Position numbers and translations under genes: made by a program
Shown: positions 45,260-56,802 of the stretch, in pieces
Layout of the letters: each line of letters opens with the position of its first letter
How positions within the stretch are numbered: position 1 is the stretch's first letter
The notes under the pieces: model-generated
The model's database searches: none
Told to the model about the DNA's origin: nothing
Seen by the model: only the letters and a program-made list of their open reading frames with translations
From: Ditylenchus dipsaci
Taxonomy: Eukaryota; Nematoda; Chromadorea; Rhabditida; Anguinidae
NCBI GenBank assembly: GCA_004194705.1
Contig: SADC01001288.1
Span: 620,001 to 684,000 of the forward strand
DNA length: 64,000 bases
Direction of reading: 5' to 3'

Positions 45260-46733
45260 AAGGAAATCCTCAGGAAGCTTATGAAAAAGGGCAGCAGCAC
45301 GCTCTGAAGATGGCTAAGAATGCTGGGCAAACAGGAAAGGAGCCAGGTTCGATTGCAATTCTCTTTCCATCGTGGCACAGCATCCGCAATCAGTATTATC
45401 GTCGAAGGAAGATGGCCGCAACTAATGTGAGAGATCCTTTCACACCGCCGAAAATGTATGAAGATACTTATCGTGCTTTTGTTATGGAAAATAAGGAAAG
45501 GTTCTTAATTTTTTTTTGAATCACTACCCGTGATTACTATCCGTGATTTTTTATAGATGGCTTTCGTTGGCTGATGAAAAAGTGGGATAGTAATGTTCGC
45601 CTCAGATGATGACTACAAGGCAGCTGCGCAGTGCACCCTTTTGATGGCAGATGGGACTTTCGATTTGTGTCCGATTGGCTTTGCGCAAATCTTCATCATA
45701 CACGGACTTGTGAGATTTTTCTACTTTTTCAGTCGATAATGCGTGTCAGTTTCTATTCTTAGTTCAAGGGAGAATGGATTGCAGTCACTACTTGTCTGAT
45801 GGAGAATCGTTTGGAAGCTAGCTAAGGCCGAGGCCGAGGCCACCAAACAAGCTCTACGCTGCCATGAATGAAAAACTTGATGATCTTTGGAATGAGTTTG
45901 AGGTTGAATTTTTATTACTAATGCGGTTTTTATGAATTTCGTTTTAGGAAGTTACTGCGAATGCCATGCACGACGTTAGCATTCTCCCGGATACGCTGAA
46001 TTTCTCACTTCTGCTAGTCATTTACTCGCCAGAGCTGAGAAGAAAGAGCAAAGAAAAGCTATAAAGAAGAGGGCGAAAAAAATGCGGAAAGTTCTAGAGC
46101 GATCCATGAAACAGAACTCAAATATAGTGGTGGTAGAGAAAGTCGCAGCGCCTTTATGCCAGAATTATTCATGGGAGCAAGAAGAACCGTCAGCGTTTCT
46201 TCCAATAAAACCCAATGGTCACTGCTTTTATGGGTTAGACTTGTTTTAACGCTTGACTTTCATTGTGTTCTTATTGAGTTGTTCAGGTCGATTGCACTTA
46301 TCGTATATGGTGACCAGAATGAACAAGCAAGAGTGCGTCAGGAACTAATGAGCTACCTTGACAAGAATCGCAACGAGAAGTGGGCTAATTGGATCTGCTC
46401 GAGAGAAGACGTTGATGACTACATCAAGGATCATGCAGCTACACCAAAAGATGACTTTGCTGAGAGGAAGCACTGGGGAGTACGCAGCAATTGATTCTAG
46501 CAGCCCGTCTTTACAGTCGCAATTTCATCGTGTTTCAGCCGGATGAAAGGATAAGGTTTCTACATTTCTCCGCCGCCTATGAAAATGCAAGCTTTTCTTT
46601 AGTGTTTTTTTATTATTGGTAATTGGAATTTTTTTATTTTAGTTGAGAACTGCTCTGGTGCCTGGTCCTACTTCTATCATCCGCTACCAGCACAGTCACT
46701 TTGATGTTGTCAGCCAAACAAATAAAGAATGAG
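45260..46733 (+). pseudogene. MULE transposase fused to an OTU-type cysteine protease, disrupted
   Basis: Exon 1 (about 45260-45501) encodes GSIAILFPSWHSIRNQYYRR...DPFTPPKMYEDTY. Then DDYKAAAQCTLLMADGTFDL with the MULE motif LLMADGTF (first catalytic Asp) to FIIHGL (45611-45708), and FKGEWIAVTTCLMENR (45763-45815). From about 46070 the frame reads KVLERSMKQNS...FLPIKPNGHCFYGLDL, with the Cys of an OTU protease. After a 55-base intron comes SIALIVYGDQNEQARVRQEL, then WG, TQQLILAARLYSRNFIVFQP and YQHSHFDVV, the last holding the OTU catalytic His. Stop at 46733. Frame breaks near 45830 and 46480 and the missing C-terminal MULE region show it is damaged. OTU is a deubiquitinase fold; its role in a transposon is unknown. 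Confidence 0.72.
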
Positions 46734-46858
46734 AAGCTACGAGTTCAGAATCATTTCTTGTCTAACCAATTGTTCAAGAGTTGTTATTGGTTTGGAGTTA
46801 AATAAATCTCAGCGGATATTTTACTTTGGAGATTATACCTTAGAATGTTTAGGGCGTA

Positions 46859-47014
46859 CCGTATTACCTCCATTTTACGGACCCTCTTTGATAAACAGGA
46901 TTTATCTAATACAGCTCTTTCGAAAAATCAGATTAAAAGATTGACGAAACAATTTTATAATTCTGCAAAGGGTGCGCAATTCTCAGGCTGGTCCGTTTAA
47001 TAAATTAAATACGG
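46859..47014. mobile_element. CCGTATT-family MITE inside the MULE
   Basis: CCGTATTACCTCCATTTTAC at the left and TTAATAAATTAAATACGG at the right, TA on both sides (46857-46858, 47015-47016). 156 bp, right of the OTU stop codon. Confidence 0.6.
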
Positions 47015-47404
47015 TATTTCGGAGAAAAACTTCTGGCGAAGTTTGATTAGCGTTGTACATTAATTTGAATACGGAAATAATCATCAATTTAAGAGAAAAT
47101 TGACTTAATCAACCAAAATCTGAATAGAGAACCCAATAATGAGTTAAAATAGATAATAGAATATGAAATTCTTTTCATATAAATCTCTAAAAATACCATA
47201 AAGCCTCTTAAATTGGTAAAAATCCATAGAAGGACTCAAAAAGAGACTTCGGAAGAAAAATTAATAGAGCAAACATAGAAAACTGGCTGTGCAAAAAATA
47301 AGAATGAATTTGAATGTGTACAAACTTGGCGTTCTGTTAAGACGTTTAGCGGTTTTTGGGACATTTGTCCCGCCAACCGCTAAACGCCCCTATGCCGTAT
47401 AATC

Positions 47405-49126
47405 TAGTTTTGCGCCAATTATTCTCTGATGCAAACAATAGATAATAGTAATATTTTAGTTGGTTTAGAAATTCTTAACTGAATCAGAGAGGTATAACTT
47501 ATGAGTTGAGCCTATGTGACGAGTCACTTACTGAACTTAACTTTGCACGTCGAAAAAGAATTTCTCAACCCGACGGATATCCACTACATAATATTCAGGC
47601 AGTAGAGAGTCTTCATTTTGTGGATAATCGCTCACACTTTGGCTTTATTCTCAGACGATGCTCACAAGACACCGTCCGGTTACATGGTTGAACTTGCTTA
47701 AAATACAAACCTTTATTGAGCCGAAAGTAAAGAAAAACTGCTGTATACCACCCAGAATCATGTTATAAGCTGGAGTACAGAAATTCGGACCCAGGCCGGG
47801 ACCCCAGGCCTTAAGCACAGTTTGATGAAGACAGCGATTTGACTTGCAGAAACCCCAAATACCGGGACATTTTCGTAAGCCGTAGGGTATCCAGATGGTA
47901 GTACGAAGATGGTGGTACGAGAAAGTGGTGCTCAGGTGGTAGTATTGAGGCAGTGACTAGGTATCGGTTCTTAGATGGAAGTGCCTCGGTATAGAAGTGC
48001 CTCGATATCAAGGTACTAGTACTAAAGACGAGGTATTCAGGTAATGGTGCCTAAGTGGTAGTGCTCACATCGTGCTACCCAGATAACAGTACTCATGTTG
48101 TAGTCGAACGACTATCAACTGAGCACAATTTTAACTGGCCACATTCGACTGGCCACACTTTTAAGTGGCCACATTCAAGTGGCCACACAATCAACTGGCC
48201 ACATTCAGCCGGCCTGTCTCTAATCCATGTATTATCAAGAGTCTTGCTCGGAATAATGTCTAAGGTAAGTAAGTGCGCATCTCTAACCAACCAAACAACC
48301 AACCAAATGAGATGCGCACACCCACATACCTTAGACACCAATCACTCGAAAGTGACTCTGGATGCATAAATAATGTATGCATACAAGAGTTTCTTTATGC
48401 GGTAGGCCCGGTTAACCAAACTGTGTTCAAATTCCGTCTTTTTGGGGTCTTCAAGTACTATATTAGGTTAATTTACTGCGGTAAAATATGCGACGAAATT
48501 TCCGTGTCCGAGTTGAGTGTGGCCAGTTGAATGTGGCCAGTTAAAAATGTGGCCAGTTGATATTTTACCGTCGTAGTCACATGGTGATACCCAGCTAGTG
48601 TTACCTAAATTATAGTACTCAGAATTCAAATTGCTGCAAAATGCATTCATGCGGAATATATGTTGGCGAAATATATTCGGCGGAATATATAACCATAACC
48701 TTACAAGTAGAGGTTCTACGGTAACAAACAAGGTATATAATTTACATCAATTTTCAGCGTGAAAAAGCAGCACTATTGCAATGACTAGCAAATCAACAAG
48801 CTGATTTTAATCAAAGTTATTGGGTTCCAAAACAATACAAAAACCAATAATCAAGTTTCATTGTTTGCAATTGTATAGAGAATTTCCGAAACATAAAAGC
48901 TTAGAGTAATAGGGCGCAAAAAGATGCATGCGATAAAAGCGTCAAGCGAAAGTTCGAAATCGCCAAATTCGAAATTGCCTAAGTCAATGAAGCTGCACCG
49001 ACACCAGCAATCATAATGCGTCTCTCCGATATTTCAAAACCCCTCATTTGTACACCGTTAAGTTCTTTATTTAGCATGTAACAACAACTATAGACACCTA
49101 CTTTACAAACAGCTTTTATACGATAT
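47405..49126. repeat. Intergenic repeats: GGTGGTAGTAC-like and ACTGGCCACATT arrays
   Basis: 47870-48110 holds diverged GGTRGTRCTMAG units. 48128-48215 has six direct copies of ACTGGCCACATTC-like units, and inverted copies lie at 48518-48560, so 48125-48560 is a foldback with tandem arms. A pair of GGTAAGTATGTGCGCATCTC-like inverted segments occurs at 48260-48335. No gene supported; open frames here are repeat translation. Confidence 0.55.
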
Positions 49127-52100
49127 TCAAAATCCTGGAGGTTCCCAATCTATCCTTCTATCTTTCAGAGATTTCTCAAAACACTCGACTATATCATCAG
49201 TTTCAAAGCGAACATCTTTATCCGGCACAGCGATTCCCACCTCAGCACCCAGAGCAGCTCTTTCCACAAAGTCCTTCTCCTTTTTTAGCGATTCAACACT
49301 GCCTTCATATAGAACTTCTGATGAACCTGGACGAGTGAATCGGAACACCATTCCCCTGAAAAAAAAATCCATCATTGCACAATATCATGACAAGTAAACC
49401 TGCATAGAAGTAAATCCTCATAACTTACTTTTCAAAAACACCCGAATCGATACGTGTTCCAGCAACTGGTTGGCGTTTATCACCCTGGAAATGATGCAGT
49501 CGGAGAAGAATGAATTAAGGGTCCTGCTGGAGAATCAGTTGCCAAAATATGCCTTGGTCCCCTGATGTTGTTTTTTTGCCAAAAGCAGCTATCCTAATCA
49601 CCATAATTAGCATAATCGCAATACTCCTAAAAAATTAACAGGTGGACCGAGGCATATTTTGGCAACCGATTCTCCACTAGAACTACTGCGGCCTCGCAAA
49701 GATAGATCCTAAAAGGCCAAATTTAACAAACCTTCACTGAAATAAGGAATTCTTTCAGGACATGCCCTTCACCCAACTGTTTGTAATGGTCCATCGGTGG
49801 AAGTTTGGCGGACAGGAGATCTTTCAACCTGTTAACCAATTCATAGATAACATGAGAGTGCTCCAAACCGACTTTCTTTTCCTCAGCAAGTTTTCGAATG
49901 TTGGAAGGTATATTAACATTAAAGCACACGATTGTAGCTAGAAAGTTACAAAGATTACTTCTTCGTATCTTCACAAACAAACAACGCAAACCGTTTAACT
50001 TTTCTGCCATTTCCACATTTAGTTCTGTGGGTGGGCCAATGTCGAAATCTAGCAAGTTTAGCTTAACTTCATCACTGAAAATGATTACATAAATAGTAAG
50101 TTAAAAGCTCTGCATAAAAAACAATAAGTACCAGTAATAGGTATCCAGTACATTCGATATTGCTTCCAACGAACCATCCACATCACAACGAAGAATCAAT
50201 GAAAGCTCTGGAGTTGCATTTGGATCGAAGATGTCCCACCGCTGCCACTTTTGTTGCCTGCTCTCCACGTGTCGTATAGTAGATCCTCCGTGCCAACCTA
50301 AAATACTTAACTCAGTGACAAATTTATAACAAACCAAAATGTTGATACTAACCCCTTTTCATCAATACTAGTTTGTTGGCTTTGTAATTCGCATGGTGTT
50401 CAGCTCGCTTTTGTTCGATAACTTCCTGGAAAACTAGGGAAATAACTAAGGTGAACTAGTAAAATCGTAATTGTTTGGACATAAAAGTATTCACCAAATC
50501 CATTTCAGCCTTTTCCTCTAGCTGCTTCCTTCTACGATGTTCTGCAACTTGTTGTGCCGAGAAGATTCCAACACCAGTTCACCAGGAGGAGGAAGATCGT
50601 TTTTCCAACCTAGATAGAAATTTCTTCACTGCGTTTTCAGCTTCAAGATTGTACAGACAATTTCATAATTTTTTATTCCCAGATCTTAGTCTTTCCTACA
50701 AAAAGATATCCTCATCGTACAGAGCTCAAAAATTTTATTAAAAAAGAGTGGTATCACTTGAAGTTTGCGAAAATTGCATGCTAGTAGCTTGCCAAAGCAG
50801 TTAATATAGCGAAAACTCTATAATTGGATATCCTTAGAAGAGGTAAAGAGGATAATCTTGAAAGCCGAGATCCTAGTCTTTAGCTACTAGAGCCCCCCTC
50901 TAATAGAAATGTGTGTTAAAAATGTGCTCGAGAACCTAATTTCTTTCTTTTTTATGGCTTTATTATGCCTTAACAACTTCAAATGATTAAATGTTTAACC
51001 AAAATTTCGACGAAAATTCTACTCGAAATCGAGTAATTTCGAGTATTGTTCGAAATTTTTCAAGTTTCGAGTATCGAGTCGAGTACTCGAAAATTTCGAG
51101 TACTCGACAACCCTAGTTAGGACCATTTTTAATTTAAAATATCAACATTTCGGGCATCCAAAAAATAAGAGTCCCGGGTGCTCTAGAAGACGAAATAAGA
51201 GGTTCCCGAAAATCACTCAGACTCAAAATTACTACAGCAAAATATTTGACTGCTAGAAACTTTATGCGTTCAATAGGCATCCTTTAGGTCGAAATACAGT
51301 CTCTCAAATGCATCCAAGCTCTGAAAAAGCCTGTAAATTTATAAAAAAATTACCTGTTATACGCACTGGACAACTTGGACCCGCTTCATCGATCACTCTG
51401 TTGAATTCATCATGCATTGTCTTGACGTGTCCGTAGACTGGACCAGCAACCAACAAGCACCCTTTCCTCAGCGTGCCTCTGTTAACGATCATTGTGCAAG
51501 CCTTTCCAATACCTACAAATTCACAGCAAATTTCTGAAAAGTACTCTCAACAAAACCTTACCGTGTACATTTGTCGATTCAATGACCACCCCTTCTACGG
51601 GACCCTTCGGAGTAGCTTTAAGGTCCATCAATTCAGCTTGGAATACAAGTGCTTCCTAAAATGTACACAACTTAAAATGCAAAGAAAACATTCCGGTACC
51701 TGAAGTCGATCAAGATTTGTACCCCTCAAGGCCGAGATTTCCACAACTTGAACGTCGCCTCCTATATCTTCGACAATCACATCGTATTCCATTAGATCAT
51801 GCCTAGTTTTAGTCTGTAATATTGAAATTTATTTTTTTTTGCAAAGTCTACCAAAAATACCGGATTCGCTGTTGTCTTATCACATTTGTTAATTGCTACT
51901 ACGATCGGAACATTAGCTTCTTTGGCATACCTGCAAGCAACCAAACAATCAAAATCACGGTAAAAACAAAAAGTTCACAAACCTTATCGATTCCACAGTT
52001 TGCTCATTGACGCCATCATCTGCTGCAACCACCAAAACCACAATGTCCGTAGAGCGAGCTCCCCTCTCCCTCATCGCTTTGAATGCAGCATGCCCAGGCG

Positions 52101-52924
52101 TGTCTAAGAATGTTACTTTGGATCTATTAGCGGGTAGAGTGACTAAAAAGCAAAATATAGGGTCACTGTCATTGATCAAGAAATTAATCCAGACCGGAAA
52201 AAGCTCCGATGTGCTGTGTAATGCCCCATATTCCTGAGCCACAATTCTCGAATTCCTGAGAGCATCCAAGAGGGTAGTTTTCCCATGATCAACATGTCCC
52301 ATGATAGTGACGACCGGTGCTCTTGGCTGACATTCTTCAGGAGGCGCGGGAGGCCTAAAAATACTTCAAAAAGGTGAATCTAAAGTTTTCACGTACTGTG
52401 GATACAAATCATCAAAATGTTTTTCTTCTTTCGCAGCTGGCCTTGGAATTAGATGAGGACGTTTGCCGAACATTGCAATCACATTGACCATCGCAGCTTT
52501 ATCAATTGGTCCTAAATATTTTTTGAAGAGATCACAGAGAGAAAGTTCAGCCAAATGCTTACCGTCTCGATCTGCGCTACCGTGCACTTTTTCATCATTT
52601 TCGCCACCTCGTTGACATCTTCACCCAATGAATTCGACAGTTCGCTGCAAAATAAAAAATTTTGCCTGTAGAATTATCGGTTAAAAGAACGGCTAACCTC
52701 AGAGTCATATCCGAATAAATTTCGACAGCTTCTTTGGTGCTTTTTTCTTTAAAATGAAGCTCTTTTTTGAATTTTTTGCGTGTCTTGTTGTATGTAGCGC
52801 AGCAGACTTCTGACATGCGAAACCTGTCCGCCGCTGAGGAGCAAATACATCGAGTGTTTGAAAGACGTGAGTGAAGGATTGAACTGATTGCTTTGGCAGA
52901 AAAGACACATCGAGAAGTAATCAT
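49127..52924 (-). CDS. Mitochondrial translation initiation factor IF-2
   Basis: GTPase that places initiator tRNA on the mitochondrial ribosome. The start at 52924 gives a basic presequence ([20 protein letters not shown]); an acceptor (attttctag) 13 bases upstream fits spliced-leader addition. N-domain: [20 protein letters not shown]-domain: [18 protein letters not shown] (G1, near 52300), [18 protein letters not shown] (G3, near 52110), [11 protein letters not shown] (G4, near 51880), [13 protein letters not shown] (G5, near 51740). Later: [74 protein letters not shown], and the last exon 49357-49127 ending IDWEPPGF. One base is missing in the G-run of GGITQHIG near 52227; two other frame slips lie near 52735 and 50590. 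At least a dozen exons, most introns 40-80 bp. Confidence 0.93.
49545..49685. repeat. Small palindrome with GGTTGCCAAAATATGCCTTGG arms
   Basis: AGTTGCCAAAATATGCCTTG at about 49538 and its complement at about 49651, within an IF-2 intron. Contains the CCTTGGTCCCC motif shared with 35185, 27460 and 63835. Confidence 0.5.
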
Positions 52925-53424
52925 CGCAAAAGTTGCTCTAGAAAATGAACATGGCAAATATATTACTTTTTGAATGAAGCAGAATAGCTAAAATATTTGT
53001 TGAGCTACGAAATGCCAAAATTACTCTTTTGACGAATAATTTGTTTGTCTAGTCAGATTTATCAGATGGATGGAGCTAAAGTTGAGCCGCTCAACCAACT
53101 TTTTGGATTTTTCACGATTGTGAGAAACCCTGGGATACAAAATTGTGGCCGGATCATACCGCTAGAGTGTGGCTTCAGATCCGCTGACATTTGTTGCCTC
53201 CCACATTGTCCTCGACTCTTTGCAACAGCTTTTACATTGCATCTAAATATATTATTGGGCCATGTTTTTTTTTGCTTTTTCCTAGACCGTGGATTAAGCT
53301 GATATTTTTCAGCTTTCACTGCAAATTAAATTGTGATAAGTCGTTAACATATAGCAGCGATACTTACCGGTGTCAATTTAATCATTCTTTTATTATATCT
53401 GGTTTTATCTCTTTCTGGTATATA
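52925..53424. other. IF-2 upstream region, no gene seen
   Basis: The first 100 bases should hold the IF-2 promoter. The open frames at 53045-53302 (+) and 53062-53319 (-) overlap each other and show no motif. Confidence 0.3.
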
Positions 53425-53671
53425 CCGTATATCTTCTAATATACCGACACCCTCTAATAAACCGACACCCCCTACTTTAGGGGTCCGTATCTCAGTCCAA
53501 AGAAAAAAATTACATCGCTGTTTATTGCGTTTTCTTAGCTCCCACGAGCTCTATCGATTCCGCTTTTTCGATTTGGATTTTCATTTGAAAATGTCGAGAT
53601 CGACCCAAATTTTCACGATTTTGAAGGGTTGAAAAATAAACCGATATGTCGGTATATTAGAAGAAATACGG
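53425..53671. mobile_element. MITE, CCGTATT family, TA TSD
   Basis: CCGTATATCTTCTAATATAC and its complement, TA on both sides (53423-53424, 53672-53673); 247 bp. Interior has CCGTATCTCAGTCC, GCGTTTTCTTAGCTCCCACG and GTCGAGATCGACCC, as in 25687-25936 and 57285-57528. Confidence 0.88.
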
Positions 53672-54506
53672 TATGTTTTCTAGTATGCGTTTTATAATTT
53701 ATCTAATAGTCCTGCTTCTGAGTTCGACAAACAGTTGTCAAAATTAGGGTTGTCGGCTTGGCGTCATGCATATTTGAAAATTTTGGATGCTTTTTATAGT
53801 TTACTTCTAGTTTCATCATATTTTTCGTCTCTATAATAGCGCAAATGAAAGTTTAGAATCTTGGCTACACATTGGTATATAAAACTTGTGCATTTGTAAA
53901 AAAAATCAGAAATTTTAATCAAAACAATTTCGGCTTGGAAAATGCGATTTCGGCTTGCCCAAGCCGAAATCTGCTTGGGCAAGCCGAAATTGTCTTGAAG
54001 AAATTTTCTGGTTTTTTTTGCAAAGGCATAAGTTTTATATACCAATGTGTAGCCAAGATTCTAAAGCTACGTTCACATATCCCGAAATCTCGCACCCACA
54101 CCCGCACTCACACTCGCACCCACACCCAGACCCACACTCGTGTTCACAATGGGGTTGAAAATCCCGCACCCACACTCAGACCCACACCCGCACCACACCC
54201 TGTTCACAATCAGATTTTGAAAATCCTGCACTCACACCCGGTCCCACACCCACACTCTGACCCTGTTCACAATGAGATTTTGAAATCCCACGCTCACCGA
54301 ACCTAGTAGTCGTCGATTGTCTTGTGTTCTAGACAACTTATCTTCAAATTCCTGCTTCTGTTTTGTTATTCATATATTTGTTCTCCTTTTTACCACGTTT
54401 ATCCATAACTATTTATCTATGGACATCATATACATAATTTATCCGTCCATAATCTGTCAATGTATAATTTCAGGTATTTTGACATCTCCATCGTCATTCA
54501 AGCAAT

Positions 54507-55328
54507 ATGGCTAGCCGGAAAAGGAAGAATGTGAGCGGTGACGATCTCAAAGCAGAGGAAGAGTTGGAAAGCAAGCTAATCGGCATCGTCTTCCTCTATC
54601 CGATTCTGTGGGACATGGCCATTCGGAGTACAAGAAGCAAGTATTGAAGGGAGCCGTCTGGGAAAAAATCGGGAAGGAGCTTGGGAAAAGTAGGTTTTTA
54701 TCATAACATAGTGATCATTATTTTTCCCTTTCGCAGGCAAGGATGAGGTTGCTGTGATTTGGAAGAACCTTCGCAAGTACTACAGAACGCAAAAAGACAA
54801 GAAGGCAAGTGGAAGTGCGGCAATGCTCCAGGCAAAATGGGTGCACTATGACAGAATGAACTTTTTGGATGCAAGCCTAGATGTCCGAGAGTCTCACAGT
54901 TCAACACTGGATACGGTTTCAAGTGGTATAGGCAACTTCGACATTGTAGAGAGGGATGAAATAGAAGTCGAAAGCGATGAATTGTCTGAGAAGTCAGAAG
55001 GTAATTAATTTATATTTTGGTCATCGTGCCATGTGAAAATTATAGGTCTCAGTCCCACCTCATCGGCAAAGAAGCAAAAGAAAAGAATGGATGCAGAGAC
55101 TCCAGTTCTCCAAAGAAAAAGTTGAAGCCTGTGGATTCGCTTGACGCTACAATCAAATCGCTTGCCTCTTCTCTCGTAGCTCAACGCCCCGTTTCTGCTC
55201 TAGCTCTTCTTGTCGACGAAACCATCAAGAAGTTGGAAGACACTGGAAATAGAAAAGTGGTCCGTGAGTTCAAGAATGGTATCAACAAAGAAATTGAAAT
55301 GGCTTATGATTTCTTAGATGATTTCTAG
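54507..55328 (+). CDS. MADF/Myb-like DNA-binding protein of the Harbinger element
   Basis: The accessory protein that PIF/Harbinger elements encode beside the transposase, thought to bind the ends and carry the transposase into the nucleus. Start ATG 54507 (MASRKRKNVSGDDLKAEEEL). The MADF fold spans two exons: ESKLIGIVFLYPILWD, then after a one-base slip EYKKQVLKGAVWEKIGKELG, then from about 54739 EVAVIWKNLRKYYRTQKDKK. An acidic linker follows (VERDEIEVESDELSEKSEG). The last exon has PVDSLDATIKSLASSLVAQ...FKNGINKEIEMAYDFLDDF, a C-terminal dimerisation-type segment. A second one-base slip lies near 55100. Terminates at 55328, 163 bp before the transposase start. Confidence 0.78.
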
Positions 55329-56802
55329 AATCGTTTTTCCTCGCCTTTGTTTTGGTTTGCTTCGATAAATTATCCTGATATTGTGTGAAAAGACTTGAAC
55401 GATTTCTGAGGGCTCTATAATATCTAAGAAGATTTTGAATTTCTGCATTTGCCAAAGTCATGAAACCTTAGGGAATTTTTTTTAAAGAAATATGGACGCT
55501 CGCCATTTAATGCTATTGCTACTCCTTCTCCGTCGTCGCCGCAATATGCTTGAATTGAATAGAGCTCGCCCTCGACGATTTGGAATTCACCCGCTCAATA
55601 GGAAAAGATGCAAATATGGCTACTACGAAAGTCTCTTGCCTGTCCTGAAATCTCACCCAGAGAAGTTCCATGAATTCTTGAGAATCGATCTTGTTAGCTT
55701 CAACACATTGCTTGCAATTATTTCTCCAAGGTAATGTTTTATCAGCGCGTTATTTTAAAAGGTTTTTTCAGTCTGACAAAGAATTCTCAGAGGCCTTCAA
55801 TTTCTGCAGAAGAGCGTCTGATGGTCACTTTGAGGTATCTAGCTACTGGTGAATCCTTCCGAAGCCTTGCATTCCAGTTCCGCTTGGGTTTTAGCACGGT
55901 GAGCAACATTGTTGCAGAGTCATGTGAAGCCATTCGTCTACATCTTGCTCCGAAGTATTTAAAAACTCCATCAACAGCCGAAGAATGGAATAGAATTGCT
56001 ACAAAGTTCTGGGAAAAGTGGAATTCTCCGAATACAATTGGTAGGCTAATTTCATGGTTTTCAATTCAGTTGTGATAAAACAAGTTAAATAAAGGCGCGA
56101 TTGATGGCAAACACATTCTGTTGAAAGCTCCAACAAATACTGGCTCATTGCATTACAATTACAAAGGTGGTTTTCGACTGTGCTTCTTGCAATTTGTGAT
56201 GCCGACTACAAGTGTGTGTATGCAGATGTAGGAAATTATGGCAAGGACTAGGGTTGGTGGACGGGAAAATTCCGGGAAAATTCCCGGAAAAATTCCCGGG
56301 AAATTTCCCGGGAAAGTTTGAAGCGGGAAAATTCCCGAAAAATCGGGAAAATTCAAAATTTTTTGCAAGTTACAATGTTTTCTTTTTATATCAACTTTCT
56401 ATTGTTGTTTTTGTTCGTTTTTAGGCTTATCATGCCTTACTTACAGATTTTCGATGTCTTCTGGCAGAAAAAATACCGTGGAGTTGAGAATACTTTAACA
56501 AGCAAGAAGAGGATCTGAATGGGAAACGAGTGCCGGTCGCCTACTGCAAGTTCTGCTACAAGGAGGCGCGAAGACTGGTCGCTATGTGAACAATGCCACA
56601 AAGATGGAGAATCACTTGAAGGTAATTGTTGATTGCTTTTGTGTTTACTATTTGATTTTAGAGCTGCAATCAAGTCGGAGCCGAGGCAAGGAAGGAAATT
56701 GACCGCCAGCTGAAGGAACTAACCGTCAACACCAAAGTCGTAGCCAGTCGCCTCTTTCGAAGAAAGTCAAGTTATCGGAGCCCGCGGAAGTCTCGTCGCA
56801 AG

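Larger units (their letters stand above)
44996..47396 (+). mobile_element. MULE transposon with long TIRs, TSD GTATAATC
   Basis: TIRs of about 80 bp (GACGTTTAGCGGTTGGCGGG, then inner AACAGAACGCCAAGTTTGTA, and their complements at 47319-47390). Exact GTATAATC duplications lie at 44988-44995 and 47397-47404. The TIR itself folds (GTTTAGCGGTT / AACCGCTAAAC). Carries the transposase/OTU gene 45260-46733 and a nested CCGTATT MITE at 46859-47014. Confidence 0.85.

Noticed and set aside
54052..54306. His/Thr/Pro-rich repeat protein
   Set aside because: Translation of the CACCCACAC subterminal array of the Harbinger element.
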